A stretch of 64,000 bases of DNA from Flavobacterium faecale (GTDB lineage: Bacteria; Bacteroidota; Bacteroidia; Flavobacteriales; Flavobacteriaceae), in NCBI RefSeq assembly GCF_003076455.1, contig NZ_CP020918.1, positions 3,570,001-3,634,000 of the forward strand. The letters are read 5' to 3'. Below the pieces are notes generated by a model. The model was given only the letters and a program-made list of their open reading frames with translations, was not told where the DNA came from and ran no database searches. Position numbers and translations under genes: made by a program. Shown here in pieces: positions 1 to 8,826 of the stretch. Every line of letters begins with the position of its first letter. The stretch's first letter is position 1.

Positions 1-124
1 CTTTACCCTCTGCAATTTCAGCTGATGTCGCTTTTTTAACTTGTGCGCTAACAGTAGTTGATGAAATAAGTAAGAATGCAATTGCCATGGTTACTGACAA
101 TAAAAATTTGTAAATAGTTTTCAT
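1..124 (-). CDS. Secreted protein, N-terminal part only
   Basis: The minus strand opens with ATG at 124 and runs off the left edge of the window, giving 41 codons. The start MKTIYKFLLSVTMAIAF is followed by a hydrophobic stretch and a probable signal-peptidase site at VSA-Q, so the product is exported. The 17 residues left after the cleavage site are too few to assign a family. It lies downstream of the GH16 gene on the same strand, but a probable terminator separates the two. Confidence 0.6.
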   Translation of the reverse strand, partial: MKTIYKFLLSVTMAIAFLLISSTTVSAQVKKATSAEIAEGK

Positions 125-234
125 AAGGGTTAAATGTTACTAGTTATTATAGGTTATTTTTACTCTACCATACTGTACTGTGCTGTAAATTACAACTAAG
201 TACAAAGTCTAGATACAGTCAATAGTAAAAAAGA

Positions 235-291
235 GGAATCATGAATTACAAAAATTCTAATTACTTGCAATTACAAGAATTAAATGATTCC
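235..291 (-). terminator. Probable terminator after the GH16 gene
   Basis: GGAATCAT at 235-242 pairs with ATGATTCC at 284-291, with further pairing inside. On the minus strand the hairpin is followed by a T-rich run (222-234). It sits about 90 bases past the GH16 stop codon and would end that transcript. Confidence 0.5.
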
Positions 292-378
292 GCTTTTTTG
301 AATTTTTTTTAAGATAGTAAGTGCCATATTCTGTTTTAATAATTCCTATAGCAAGATGGTTTCTATGGGACAATATTT

Positions 379-1263
379 TTAATTTACCAATTGCCAAGAG
401 CGTACCCAGTTATAAGTAGTCGTTCTATCCTTCAAAGAGCCATTCAATCCTCCATCAGCAGGAACTGGATTCCAATCATACGTCTCCACAACCAATCGTA
501 AATACATTTTAATATCAAAATTTGCTGGTGGTTTTACAGTTGAAGTATGTTTACCATCTAAAAAGAATTGCACCTCATCAGCACTTTTCCACCAAACTCC
601 GTACACATGGAAATCATCATATACTTTTCCACTTACTGCTGCTTTAGCACCATTGGAAGCTTTTTTATAATCGCATCCTTCAGGAATATTTCTACTGTGT
701 GTATTCGAATTCATTTGTTGATCAAAATTTTTCATCCATTCCTTTGGACTAGTAATTTGGCCTACAGTTTCTAAAATATCTAATTCGGTAGTTCTCTTAT
801 CGCAACCTGATGTGTTTTTTCCTTCATTAATCAACCAAAAAGTTGTAGACATAAAGGTTTTATTTGCTTTTACTTCACACTCATAATACCCATAAGTTTT
901 TCCTTCTTTCGACCCCACATAACCTCCACTATGTGTAAATTCCTTCCCTTGTTTCACCACTTTTTCGGGTAACATTTTAGAAATTATTTTTAGACTTCCA
1001 TCAGAAACACTAATATTTTCAGCCAAAAATAATCCTGGAGCACGACCAATCCATCCTATACCTGATATTTGCCATTTGGACTCATCCACTTTTTTACCAT
1101 CAAACTCATCGGACATTTCTTTTATCAATGACCATTTTTGAGTTGCAGGTTTTGGATCATTTCCTTTTTCGAAAAAAGGGCCTTTTTGAGCAGAAAGTCC
1201 CGTTACAAAAAGTGAAGATACTAGACAAAAAACTAGTCTAGTTTTGCTGTAATTTGATTTCAT
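379..1263 (-). CDS. GH16 endo-galactanase (agarase/porphyranase type)
   Basis: This 294-residue secreted enzyme has a signal peptide ending at LSA-Q (about residue 25). The GH16 catalytic motif ExDxxE is seen as ELDILE, giving E160 as nucleophile, D162, and E165 as acid/base. Upstream, the WIGRAP and ENISVSDGSL segments resemble the GH16 subfamilies that contain agarases, porphyranases and kappa-carrageenases rather than laminarinases. The expected activity is endo-hydrolysis of beta-1,4 linkages in a red-algal galactan. There is no C-terminal sorting domain or carbohydrate-binding module; the protein is a bare catalytic domain of usual length. Neighbouring sulfatases suit a sulfated galactan. 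The exact subfamily and substrate cannot be fixed by eye. Confidence 0.85.
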   Translation of the reverse strand: MKSNYSKTRLVFCLVSSLFVTGLSAQKGPFFEKGNDPKPATQKWSLIKEMSDEFDGKKVDESKWQISGIGWIGRAPGLFLAENISVSDGSLKIISKMLPEKVVKQGKEFTHSGGYVGSKEGKTYGYYECEVKANKTFMSTTFWLINEGKNTSGCDKRTTELDILETVGQITSPKEWMKNFDQQMNSNTHSRNIPEGCDYKKASNGAKAAVSGKVYDDFHVYGVWWKSADEVQFFLDGKHTSTVKPPANFDIKMYLRLVVETYDWNPVPADGGLNGSLKDRTTTYNWVRSWQLVN

Positions 1264-1363
1264 AGTTTTCTTTGGTTGTAATTTTAAAATAGATTTATTA
1301 GCTATAATAAAACTAAGGTATTATCTATTTTTAAAATAAGAAACTAAAAAACCATTTGTCTCC

Positions 1364-1371
1364 CAAAAATA
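1364..1371 (-). promoter_or_regulatory. Possible -7 box upstream of GH16
   Basis: The minus strand reads TATTTTTG, matching the Bacteroidota TAnnTTTG consensus, about 100 bases upstream of the GH16 start. No TTG at the usual -33 distance is evident, so this is weak. Confidence 0.25.
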
Positions 1372-1497
1372 CACCAAAATGCTCTTATTTGCTAAAAAAG
1401 AACAATTACCCCCCTACTTTTGCTGCACTCAAGAAACCTATATTTAATGTCTGATCATTTATTACTCCTATCTATAATGGAAATCTAAACTACTAAT

Positions 1498-2922
1498 CTA
1501 GTTTAATTTGTCTAGTTTATTTTTCAATAACAATTTCAATTCTTCTACTATTACAGGATTTTCTTGGGCAATATTTTTAGCTTCTTTAGCAGTAGATTTT
1601 TCGTCATACAATTCTGTTGCACCATTTTTATGAAGTGTAAATCGGTATTGCATTGTTCTAATACTATTCGCTTTTCCATTGTAACTAAAGGCAACATGAC
1701 CATTACTTTTTGCATCTTTAAGTAATGGCAGTAATGATTCGCCATTTGCAAAACTTGGTTTTTCGATACCACTTAAATCATATAATGTTGGAAAAATATC
1801 GACTGTTTCAACAATTCCATTAGATTGTTTTCCTTTTGCTTTTAATTCTGGGTAGGAAATAATTAAAGGTGAACGAACGCCTTCTTCAAATAAATTGTGT
1901 TTGCCCCAAATGGCATGTTCACCAAGATTCCAACCGTGATCTCCCCACAATACAATGATGGTATTTTTATCCGCTCCTGTTTCTTTCAATTTCGCTAAAA
2001 TAAAACCTACTTGTTCGTCGGCATAACTAACACAGGCGGCGTAATGCTTGCGTACCTCATCAGCAAATTCCTTATCTGTATTTGGATTTTTACCCCAAAG
2101 ATTGTATTGAAAAAACTCACCTGAATTGTGCCAAGTCGAAACAGAAGTCGGTTTTTCTGGACTTTGTATAGGTGGGAGTTTGACATTTTTATACAAATCT
2201 AAATATTTCTTTGGAGCGCCAAACGGCAAATGGGGTCTAATAAGTCCAACTGCCAAGAAAAACGGCTTGTCTTGACTAGCTAATTTTCCGAGTTGCTTAA
2301 TCGCTTCATTGGCTATATGACCATCAGGATAACTAGTATCTGGACCATCAAATGACTGAAAAACATCCATCTTCGTTTTTTCAGTCGATCTTATTTCTCC
2401 ATTTGCCAAACCGTGCATAGCACCACGTGGATGTTCCCATTCTGCCACCGGCATCAACTGCTCATTCCAAGCATTTGGCATTTCGATTACATTTACATCA
2501 TTCCAATCTTTACCTCCTAAACCGCCCGGATGATGCGATACTTTACCTACCGAAACTGTTGTATATCCTTTGTTTCTAAACCATTCTGGCATACTTGGCG
2601 GTACGGCATTTGGGTTCACTTTTAGTTTTTCAGCTCTTTCAAAAATAGCATCGTTTCCTGGGTCTCCGTACCTCCCTGTTAACATGGTGTAACGGGAAGG
2701 ACCGCAACTTGCCGAATTTACATAATGGTTTAAAAATACACGTCCTTCACTGGCTAGCTTGTCTATATTCGGACTTTTGATATAGGAAACCCCAAAAGAA
2801 TTCAGCTCTGGACGCAAATCATCCATACAAATTAATAGAATGTTTTTTTGACGTTCTTGTGCTTGAATTGTAACACAAAATACCATTCCAAAAAGTAGCG
2901 TAACCAATTTTAAATTCTTCAT
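1498..2922 (-). CDS. Family S1 sulfatase (iduronate-2-sulfatase-like)
   Basis: This 474-residue secreted sulfatase has a signal peptide ending near AQERQ (residues 20-22). The first metal-binding motif is [10 protein letters not shown] (residues 31-40). The formylglycine signature is C-G-P-S-R with C73 as the residue to be modified. Later, [12 protein letters not shown] gives the second metal-binding Asp/His pair. The [12 protein letters not shown] and [17 protein letters not shown] segments are typical of the iduronate-2-sulfatase-like branch (SulfAtlas S1_7 is my estimate). It would remove sulfate from an oligosaccharide in the periplasm. An 94-bp gap separates it from the upstream GH105-like gene. 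Confidence 0.88.
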   Translation of the reverse strand: MKNLKLVTLLFGMVFCVTIQAQERQKNILLICMDDLRPELNSFGVSYIKSPNIDKLASEGRVFLNHYVNSASCGPSRYTMLTGRYGDPGNDAIFERAEKLKVNPNAVPPSMPEWFRNKGYTTVSVGKVSHHPGGLGGKDWNDVNVIEMPNAWNEQLMPVAEWEHPRGAMHGLANGEIRSTEKTKMDVFQSFDGPDTSYPDGHIANEAIKQLGKLASQDKPFFLAVGLIRPHLPFGAPKKYLDLYKNVKLPPIQSPEKPTSVSTWHNSGEFFQYNLWGKNPNTDKEFADEVRKHYAACVSYADEQVGFILAKLKETGADKNTIIVLWGDHGWNLGEHAIWGKHNLFEEGVRSPLIISYPELKAKGKQSNGIVETVDIFPTLYDLSGIEKPSFANGESLLPLLKDAKSNGHVAFSYNGKANSIRTMQYRFTLHKNGATELYDEKSTAKEAKNIAQENPVIVEELKLLLKNKLDKLN

Positions 2923-2953
2923 TTTTATTTTTTTATTTCGAAAAATATTTAAC

Positions 2954-3010
2954 CAAACATAGGATTTATTTCACAATCATAGATACTCAAAAGCAGTGTT
3001 ACAATTGTAA
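2954..3010 (-). promoter_or_regulatory. Possible promoter with palindrome before sulfatase
   Basis: The minus strand carries TATGTTTG at 2961-2954, a TAnnTTTG -7 box about 30 bases before the sulfatase ATG. A perfect 12-bp palindrome, TTACAATTGTAA, lies just upstream at 2999-3010 and could be a regulator site. No matching -33 element was found at the usual distance. Confidence 0.35.
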
Positions 3011-3016
3011 TAAAAT

Positions 3017-6000
3017 CTAATAAGCTATTTCGGTTTTTGTATTATCTGCATTTGTAACAGTCACCTTTTCTTTGCTAACTTTTACTTTTTTGACAACGGT
3101 CAATTCTGCATTTGTAAAAGGAATTCCTGATTTTTTCCAAAGCATAGCCGTTACATAAACCTTATTTTTATCGGCTGGATCATAACTTCCTGATACATTA
3201 ATCACAGTGCTCTCCTTTGTTTCTGGATGAATACCTGTAGACGTTATCGTTTGAATACCTTTCCATCCTTGTATGGGAACTAGTGCCAATTGATAATTGC
3301 CATTGTCTATAATTTGTACTTCTTCTTTATTTATTTTTCGAATAGTTTTCGAAATAAAACCATTGATATGCGGCAAAGCATAATGTCCCAGCGTAAAATC
3401 AAAGGCTGTATTCCCTTCCATTTTATCCACTCTCAAAATACCGTTTTCAATCGGAATATCTGCCAATTGAATACTAGCATTATCCACATACTCAGCGATT
3501 AATTCTCTATAATAAACACCCTTTTCAAACTTTTTAAAATCATAAACATGTCCAGATTCAAACGGATGGTCTGCTTGTTTTGTTTTAAAAACATAGTTCA
3601 TTGCTGCAGTTCCTTCGCTATTGTCGGCTTGCCATGTAAACTCTGAGTTGTACGATAATTTGTTGTAGTTTTCACTAGATCGAAAAGATTCCTTAATTCC
3701 TTTTTGAGGAACATTACACCAAGCTCTAATTTCAGACGCTCCTATAGACGGATAATTGGTCACCAAAATTTCCGAATTTTTGTAAAAGTGATTGGTAGTG
3801 GGCGCATTTTTTAATTCTTTATCCCAAACACCACCATTTTCTTCTTCATTCCAGAATTTACTATCAGCAGGTGAAAACAAACTCAAGAACGCTTTTCCCA
3901 TCCAAAATACACTTCCACGACAACTGTAACTTTGTGTTGAAGGCTCAAAACCACCATAAAAACCAAGAGTTGGAATCTCATCTTTTCTAAATTCAGGATG
4001 CTGTAAAAATTGCAAAAGCACAGCAGACGATGTTCCACGTAAGCCACCCCAATTGGCATTTGGCAAGTCTTTTTCATAATAGCTCATTAACGGAAACGAA
4101 CTAATAGACGCAAATCTATAGGTAATACTTCGACCCCACATGATCATTTTGCCGTCTTTGCCAAACATGTACGGATAATTGGCTTCTACTGGTAGGAAGT
4201 TCCTTTTGAATTTCTCTGCAATTTCTGGGTAATGCTTATCTCCAAAGTATTTACTCCAAACCGGACCATACATTTGAAACGCCCACATACTATAATAATC
4301 GAAAGCAGGATTGTCATTGTACCAACCGTCTTCTCTATAATGTTCTAGTGATTTATTCAAGTAGTCTTCTAGCAATTTTTCATTTACTTGGTATCCTTTT
4401 TCCTTAAAATAACTTAAAATAAAGATATTGAAGAATTTCCAGTTAGAAGGCACGGTGTATCCATCTCCATAACTAATCATCGTTTTGGCCAATTTATCTT
4501 GCTGTGCTTTGGTTAAGGGGTCCCATATAATTTCGGGAATCATAAACATCGATACCGAAAGCGCTCCAAACTCTACCAGTGTTTGTCCCGGCCAATCTCC
4601 TTTTTTCATGGCAATATAAGAAGGATGGTTTTCATCAATTAAATTTACGATGTTCTTACGATAATATTCGGCTATTTTAATACCGTTAATTTCCAAATTT
4701 GGATTTTCTTTTAATAATGGTGCAGCCACAAATAATGTTCGACACAAACCTTCCAATTTTTCGACTGGACTGTTACGGCCATCTTTAGGATATGATACCG
4801 TACCCATTTTTGGAAATTTCAAAGGATCATCGTAGTTTTTTACGTAACTAAAGGCTCCTTTCAATAAATACTTAGCCGCATCGATCCAATGTTGACGGGT
4901 CATTCCTGTTTTTGGACTTTTTACAAAATCAGGATTCTGAATCTGAAAAATAGGTTGTCCGCCTACCATTTTGTACACTTCGGATCCAGCTGCCAAAAAA
5001 GCTCCTGAACCATATACTTCCGTTTTGTCTGCCCATGCACTTCCGGGAGCTGCGCCTATAGGCTGTACATAACCCAACATGCCCTCTTTTGTAATATGCG
5101 AGCGCAAACAATTCCATGCTTTTTCAATATGTGGCGTATAGATCGCTTTATCGAGTAATCCGTGGTTCACTCCCCAAGCCAAACCAAAAGTAAAAAAGGA
5201 AGTTCCACTCGTTTCTGGAGTTGGGTAAACATCTTGCCCTAATAAACACATTGCCCAATGTCCATCTGGCGTTTGAATTTCGATTAATTTCTTTGCCATT
5301 TTTAAATAAATAGCTTTAAAATATTCATATTCTTTCGATCCAGGTTCGTATTCGTCCATTAATAATGTTAGACCTCCAAAGACCCAACCATTACCACGGG
5401 CCCAAAATATTTTTTTGCCATGATCTAATTTTCCAATATAGCTGTTATCTCTGTAAAAAAGGCTTTCTTCCTCATCGAATAAATGGGCTCGAGAGGCTTC
5501 ATATTCCTTCATCATGAAGTCATTGTACTTTTGTTCTCCAGTAATTTTTGCCAATTTTGCCCAAACAGGAGGAGCCATAAATAAGGCGTCACACCAAGTC
5601 CAGCGCTCTACATTTTTGTAATTGTCTAGCGTTATGGGTTGCGAACTTGGATTGTTAAGTACATAATCAATCCCTTCCTTTGTTGGTTTAAGCATGGCAG
5701 AATCTCCAAATTTTCGGAACAATTCTAGGTGCATTTGACCAATAGTGTGATCGTCGGCCATGTATTTGCGTTGGTGTAATTTCCAGTTTTGCTCCTCACC
5801 TATTTTTCGCAACCAATTCCAATAGCGGTCGTCTTTTGCAATTTCGGCATATTTGAGCAGGCCAACATAAAAAGCACCATTTGTCCAATCGGCAATATGA
5901 TGGGGTTTGTTCTTATCACTATAAACATCCCTAAAATGTTCTATTTGCCAATCGGCTACCCGTTGCATTTCGTTACGAACAGATACTGGATTTATAGAAT

Positions 6001-6085
6001 AGTTGTTTTGTTGCGCCTTTCCATTCGAAAAAAAGAATAGTGCAAACAATAAAAACCGAATTGAATTTTTTAGTTCAAATAGCAT
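3017..6085 (-). CDS. GH105-like hydrolase fused to a DUF2264-like domain
   Basis: This 1022-residue secreted protein has a signal peptide (residues 1-25) and two glycosidase-like modules. Residues about 35-375 resemble unsaturated uronyl hydrolases of GH105/GH88: WTWCDALFMAPP carries the likely catalytic Asp, and FWARGNGWV is a second conserved segment. Residues about 395-770 match the DUF2264-type (alpha/alpha)6 fold, with GDWPGQTLVEFGAL, NPAFDYYSMWAFQ and MWGRSITYRFAS. The tail is a beta-rich region. GH105 enzymes remove unsaturated uronic acids left by polysaccharide lyases, which hints at a uronic-acid-containing polymer. DUF2264 relatives are reported in glycan loci; I cannot assign an activity. 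The gene diverges from a membrane regulator. Confidence 0.8.
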   Translation of the reverse strand: MLFELKNSIRFLLFALFFFSNGKAQQNNYSINPVSVRNEMQRVADWQIEHFRDVYSDKNKPHHIADWTNGAFYVGLLKYAEIAKDDRYWNWLRKIGEEQNWKLHQRKYMADDHTIGQMHLELFRKFGDSAMLKPTKEGIDYVLNNPSSQPITLDNYKNVERWTWCDALFMAPPVWAKLAKITGEQKYNDFMMKEYEASRAHLFDEEESLFYRDNSYIGKLDHGKKIFWARGNGWVFGGLTLLMDEYEPGSKEYEYFKAIYLKMAKKLIEIQTPDGHWAMCLLGQDVYPTPETSGTSFFTFGLAWGVNHGLLDKAIYTPHIEKAWNCLRSHITKEGMLGYVQPIGAAPGSAWADKTEVYGSGAFLAAGSEVYKMVGGQPIFQIQNPDFVKSPKTGMTRQHWIDAAKYLLKGAFSYVKNYDDPLKFPKMGTVSYPKDGRNSPVEKLEGLCRTLFVAAPLLKENPNLEINGIKIAEYYRKNIVNLIDENHPSYIAMKKGDWPGQTLVEFGALSVSMFMIPEIIWDPLTKAQQDKLAKTMISYGDGYTVPSNWKFFNIFILSYFKEKGYQVNEKLLEDYLNKSLEHYREDGWYNDNPAFDYYSMWAFQMYGPVWSKYFGDKHYPEIAEKFKRNFLPVEANYPYMFGKDGKMIMWGRSITYRFASISSFPLMSYYEKDLPNANWGGLRGTSSAVLLQFLQHPEFRKDEIPTLGFYGGFEPSTQSYSCRGSVFWMGKAFLSLFSPADSKFWNEEENGGVWDKELKNAPTTNHFYKNSEILVTNYPSIGASEIRAWCNVPQKGIKESFRSSENYNKLSYNSEFTWQADNSEGTAAMNYVFKTKQADHPFESGHVYDFKKFEKGVYYRELIAEYVDNASIQLADIPIENGILRVDKMEGNTAFDFTLGHYALPHINGFISKTIRKINKEEVQIIDNGNYQLALVPIQGWKGIQTITSTGIHPETKESTVINVSGSYDPADKNKVYVTAMLWKKSGIPFTNAELTVVKKVKVSKEKVTVTNADNTKTEIAY

Positions 6086-6167
6086 AAAATGGTAGTTTTT
6101 TGGTTTGGTACAAATGAAAATTAGTTTTTATAAGGATAGACCCTTTTATTTATGTAATTTTCGAAAC

Positions 6168-6175
6168 CAAATATA
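6168..6175 (-). promoter_or_regulatory. -7 box for the GH105/DUF2264 gene
   Basis: The minus strand reads TATATTTG, a good TAnnTTTG match, 83 bases upstream of the ATG. The inverted repeat at 6203-6223 lies just upstream of where the -33 element should be, a position suited to an activator. Confidence 0.45.
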
Positions 6176-6202
6176 AATAGTAAAATCCGAATTAACAGAA
6201 GT

Positions 6203-6223
6203 TAACGGTACTTGTAACCGTTA
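6203..6223. promoter_or_regulatory. Operator-like inverted repeat
   Basis: TAACGGT at 6203-6209 and ACCGTTA at 6217-6223 form a perfect 7-bp inverted repeat around a 7-base spacer. It lies in the divergent gap between the GH105 fusion and the winged-helix regulator, about 40 bases before the regulator ATG. A binding site for that regulator is the simplest inference. Confidence 0.5.
6212..6222 (+). promoter_or_regulatory. Half-site shared with the GH2 upstream region
   Basis: TTGTAACCGTT here differs by one base from TTGTAGCCGTT at 42170-42180, upstream of a GH2 gene. The shared 11-mer may be a regulon motif, but two occurrences could be chance. Confidence 0.25.
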
Positions 6224-6263
6224 CACAGCAAACCTTTTAGACTATAAAATCCACTAAAACAAG

Positions 6264-7454
6264 ATGATAACAGAAAACATATCAAAAGAAGATAAAATTT
6301 CACAATTGGAAAGAGTATTGGAAAGCGATACTTTTAAGCTGTCACCAACGAGTTCTAGATTGTTGCGTTTTTTGACCAATGCTACCCTTGAAGGAAAAGA
6401 GTTAAAGGAAACTACTGTTGGAATCGAAATTTTCGGAAATTCTTTTATCGAAGATGCGAGTTCGTCAAAGATGAGAGTTAGTATTTACAATTTAAGAAAA
6501 AAACTAAAAACGTATTACAGTGACGAAGGCAAAAACGATGCTTTAAAAATTGAAATCCGAAAAGGACAATATTACACTGATTTCATCATTAATAAAGAAA
6601 TCAGCATAGAAAAAAAAGCAGTTGATAATTACAAAAATCGATTTGTAATGGCATTATCTGCCGTTGGTGTGCTTGGTCTTTTTGTGATTGGACTTTTGTT
6701 TTATTTTCTATACCAGCCTTCTACACCTATTTGGGATTCGTTTTTTACCAATAAAAAAGAAACTATTGTAGTTGTGGGCGATGTTTTTGGAGTGCTAGGA
6801 AAAACCGCCACGGGTCAAGTGGGTTGGAATAGAGATTATAACATCAATTCGATGGCAGATTTTTATAAATTAAAAAATGAAAATCCTAAAGTTGCTAAAG
6901 GAATCAAACCTTCTGATTATACTTATTTGACAAGTTCAGGCGTACTAGGAACGAAGGTGCTATCTGATTTTTTCTTCCAGCAGAAAGCTGATTTTGCGGT
7001 ACGTTTTTCGAGTAAATTAAATTATGCCGACTTAAAGGAAAACAATACCGTGTACATCGGACCAATGAAGAACAAAAATATGTTTATTGATTATGTAAAT
7101 AATTATAATAAACATTTTAATATTCAGGATTTTAAAATAAAGTACAAGAATAATTCAAAAAAAATAGATACCGTTTTTGACTTACGCGAAACAGATGGCA
7201 TCAAAGATTATGCTTTGGTCTGCAGAATTAAAGGCCAAGCCAATAAAGGAGAACAGTTCTTTTTCTTTTCCGATCACGACATTGGAAATATTGCTGTAGT
7301 GGAATATTTTACCAACAAAGATAATTTAGCTTCTTTTGTCAAAAAATACCTGCAAGAAAGTGAATCATTTGTAGCTGTCTTTTTGGTCGAAGGAAAAGAC
7401 AGAACCAATCTCGGCATCAAGCTGCTTTATGTAGATGCTGAAAAAGGGAAATAA
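6264..7454 (+). CDS. Membrane-anchored winged-helix transcription regulator
   Basis: The 396-residue product has a cytoplasmic N-terminal domain (about 8-110), one transmembrane helix (127-150) and a C-terminal domain of about 245 residues that should face the periplasm. The N-terminal pattern LERVLESDTFKLS, TTVGIEIFGNSF, MRVSIYNLRKKL and IEIRKGQYY resembles the OmpR/CadC-like winged-helix modules placed before membrane or TPR regions in many regulators. There is no signal peptide, consistent with N-in topology. I do not recognise the C-terminal domain; it may sense a sugar or protein partner. The gene faces the GH105 fusion across a gap with an inverted repeat and ends at a shared terminator. 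Confidence 0.7.
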   Translation: MITENISKEDKISQLERVLESDTFKLSPTSSRLLRFLTNATLEGKELKETTVGIEIFGNSFIEDASSSKMRVSIYNLRKKLKTYYSDEGKNDALKIEIRKGQYYTDFIINKEISIEKKAVDNYKNRFVMALSAVGVLGLFVIGLLFYFLYQPSTPIWDSFFTNKKETIVVVGDVFGVLGKTATGQVGWNRDYNINSMADFYKLKNENPKVAKGIKPSDYTYLTSSGVLGTKVLSDFFFQQKADFAVRFSSKLNYADLKENNTVYIGPMKNKNMFIDYVNNYNKHFNIQDFKIKYKNNSKKIDTVFDLRETDGIKDYALVCRIKGQANKGEQFFFFSDHDIGNIAVVEYFTNKDNLASFVKKYLQESESFVAVFLVEGKDRTNLGIKLLYVDAEKGK

Positions 7455-7460
7455 CGATAA

Positions 7461-7508
7461 AAGTCGCCCTAATTAACCATACCGATTATTAGGGGCGACT
7501 CTTTTATT
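7461..7508. terminator. Bidirectional terminator
   Basis: AGTCGCCC...TAAT pairs with ATTAGGGGCGACT (to 7500), flanked by A-rich and T-rich runs. It lies between the convergent regulator and SGNH genes and can serve both. Confidence 0.8.
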
Positions 7509-7545
7509 AAAATAGATCTAAGTCTATGGAAACAATATATCCAAA

Positions 7546-8775
7546 CTACTTATTTACCACTAAAAACTGTCCAATTTGAAAAACTTTACCTGGCGCTAAT
7601 TTCACTAATTTTATAGTCGTTGTATGTGAGCCAGCTTTAATTTCGTCAAAAAATTCATATTTGGTTTGTGTCCCTCCATTTCTAGAGTTGAGACTAACTA
7701 TTTTACTAGGGCCTCCATCTGTCGTAACCTCAACTTGAATAGCTCCCTTGGATTCTAATATAGTCGTAAGTCCTAATAAAAAACCATCCCAGTTTAAGGT
7801 AAACGAATCACCAACAGTTGTTGTTTTCATTGCCTTATCAAAAAGTGTTTTATCGCCGCCATTTTTATCTGTTAGATCAGCATTAATATCAACCTCGTCA
7901 CCTACATCTGCAGTTTGCCATCCTCCACTAAATTTAGCAGAAGTAACAGGTACCATTGAAGCACTAGAAAATGCATTATCTTTTAAAGGAGCAGGAATCA
8001 CATTGGGACCCGGTGTACCAAAATTTTCGATAGATTTAAGGGAACGAACAAGTACATTTCTATAGATATCATGTCCCGCATCTACAGGGTGCGTACCATC
8101 ATGGGTAAATATAATTTTCCCGTCGGCAGGACTATCTCCTTTTTTAAATACTAATTTATTTTCATTCAATAGTTTCACCACTTCAAGTCCAAATTCTATA
8201 GAAGTAATGCCATAATGATTGGCTACAGGCTCCATAAAAACACCTGCATTAGTTTGATTTCCTTTTTTAATGTCTTCAATCATTCCTTCAGAAATGGTGT
8301 AAACAATACAAATTTCGGTATTCGGATTATTTTTCCATATTTGAGGAATCAACCCTTCCAAAGCTCTACCTTGATATGCTCCTCCATTATTTACCCTGTA
8401 TTCTATAAAAACCATATCTGGATTATGAACGAGCAAATGATTATTAATTCTACAAGCACCATATTCGGGACCAGTTCCTCCAATTGCTGCGTTTATCTGA
8501 CTGATTTTAGCTGTTGGAAATTCGCTTTTAAACCATTCTAACGACTTTTCTCTCCACAAACCGCCGTTGGTTATACTTCCTCCGATATAGCCAATTTTCA
8601 CTTCTTTACCTGCTTTTAGCTTTTGAAACAAATTTGGCAAACCATCCCTAACTCTAAGTTCTTCTGTCTTTTTAGGATCAAAATTATAGGTTTTTGATTT
8701 TGTTGCAACTTGGGCTGAAACAGAGCTGAAGTTAATAACTAACAAGCTAAGTACTATACTAATTCTAAATTTCAT
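7546..8775 (-). CDS. SGNH/GDSL-type carbohydrate esterase
   Basis: The 409-residue secreted protein has a signal peptide ending at VSA-Q (about residue 21). SGNH hydrolase blocks are visible: block I GYIGGSITNGG with nucleophile S67, a Gly in AAIGGTGPEYGA, an Asn in YRVNNGG, and block V THDGTHPVDAGH with the Asp-His pair. The last 130 residues form a beta-rich domain that may bind carbohydrate. It probably removes acetyl or other ester groups from the glycan. It is the last gene of the long minus-strand cluster, 51 bp after a sulfatase. Confidence 0.8.
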   Translation of the reverse strand: MKFRISIVLSLLVINFSSVSAQVATKSKTYNFDPKKTEELRVRDGLPNLFQKLKAGKEVKIGYIGGSITNGGLWREKSLEWFKSEFPTAKISQINAAIGGTGPEYGACRINNHLLVHNPDMVFIEYRVNNGGAYQGRALEGLIPQIWKNNPNTEICIVYTISEGMIEDIKKGNQTNAGVFMEPVANHYGITSIEFGLEVVKLLNENKLVFKKGDSPADGKIIFTHDGTHPVDAGHDIYRNVLVRSLKSIENFGTPGPNVIPAPLKDNAFSSASMVPVTSAKFSGGWQTADVGDEVDINADLTDKNGGDKTLFDKAMKTTTVGDSFTLNWDGFLLGLTTILESKGAIQVEVTTDGGPSKIVSLNSRNGGTQTKYEFFDEIKAGSHTTTIKLVKLAPGKVFQIGQFLVVNK

Positions 8776-8826
8776 ATTGTTCTATTTAATGTATGTGATT
8801 TTATTCTAAAGCCTTAATGGGAATAC

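Noticed and set aside
1..124. SusC-type TonB receptor start
   Set aside because: Only a signal peptide and 17 mature residues are visible; nothing specific to SusC is present.
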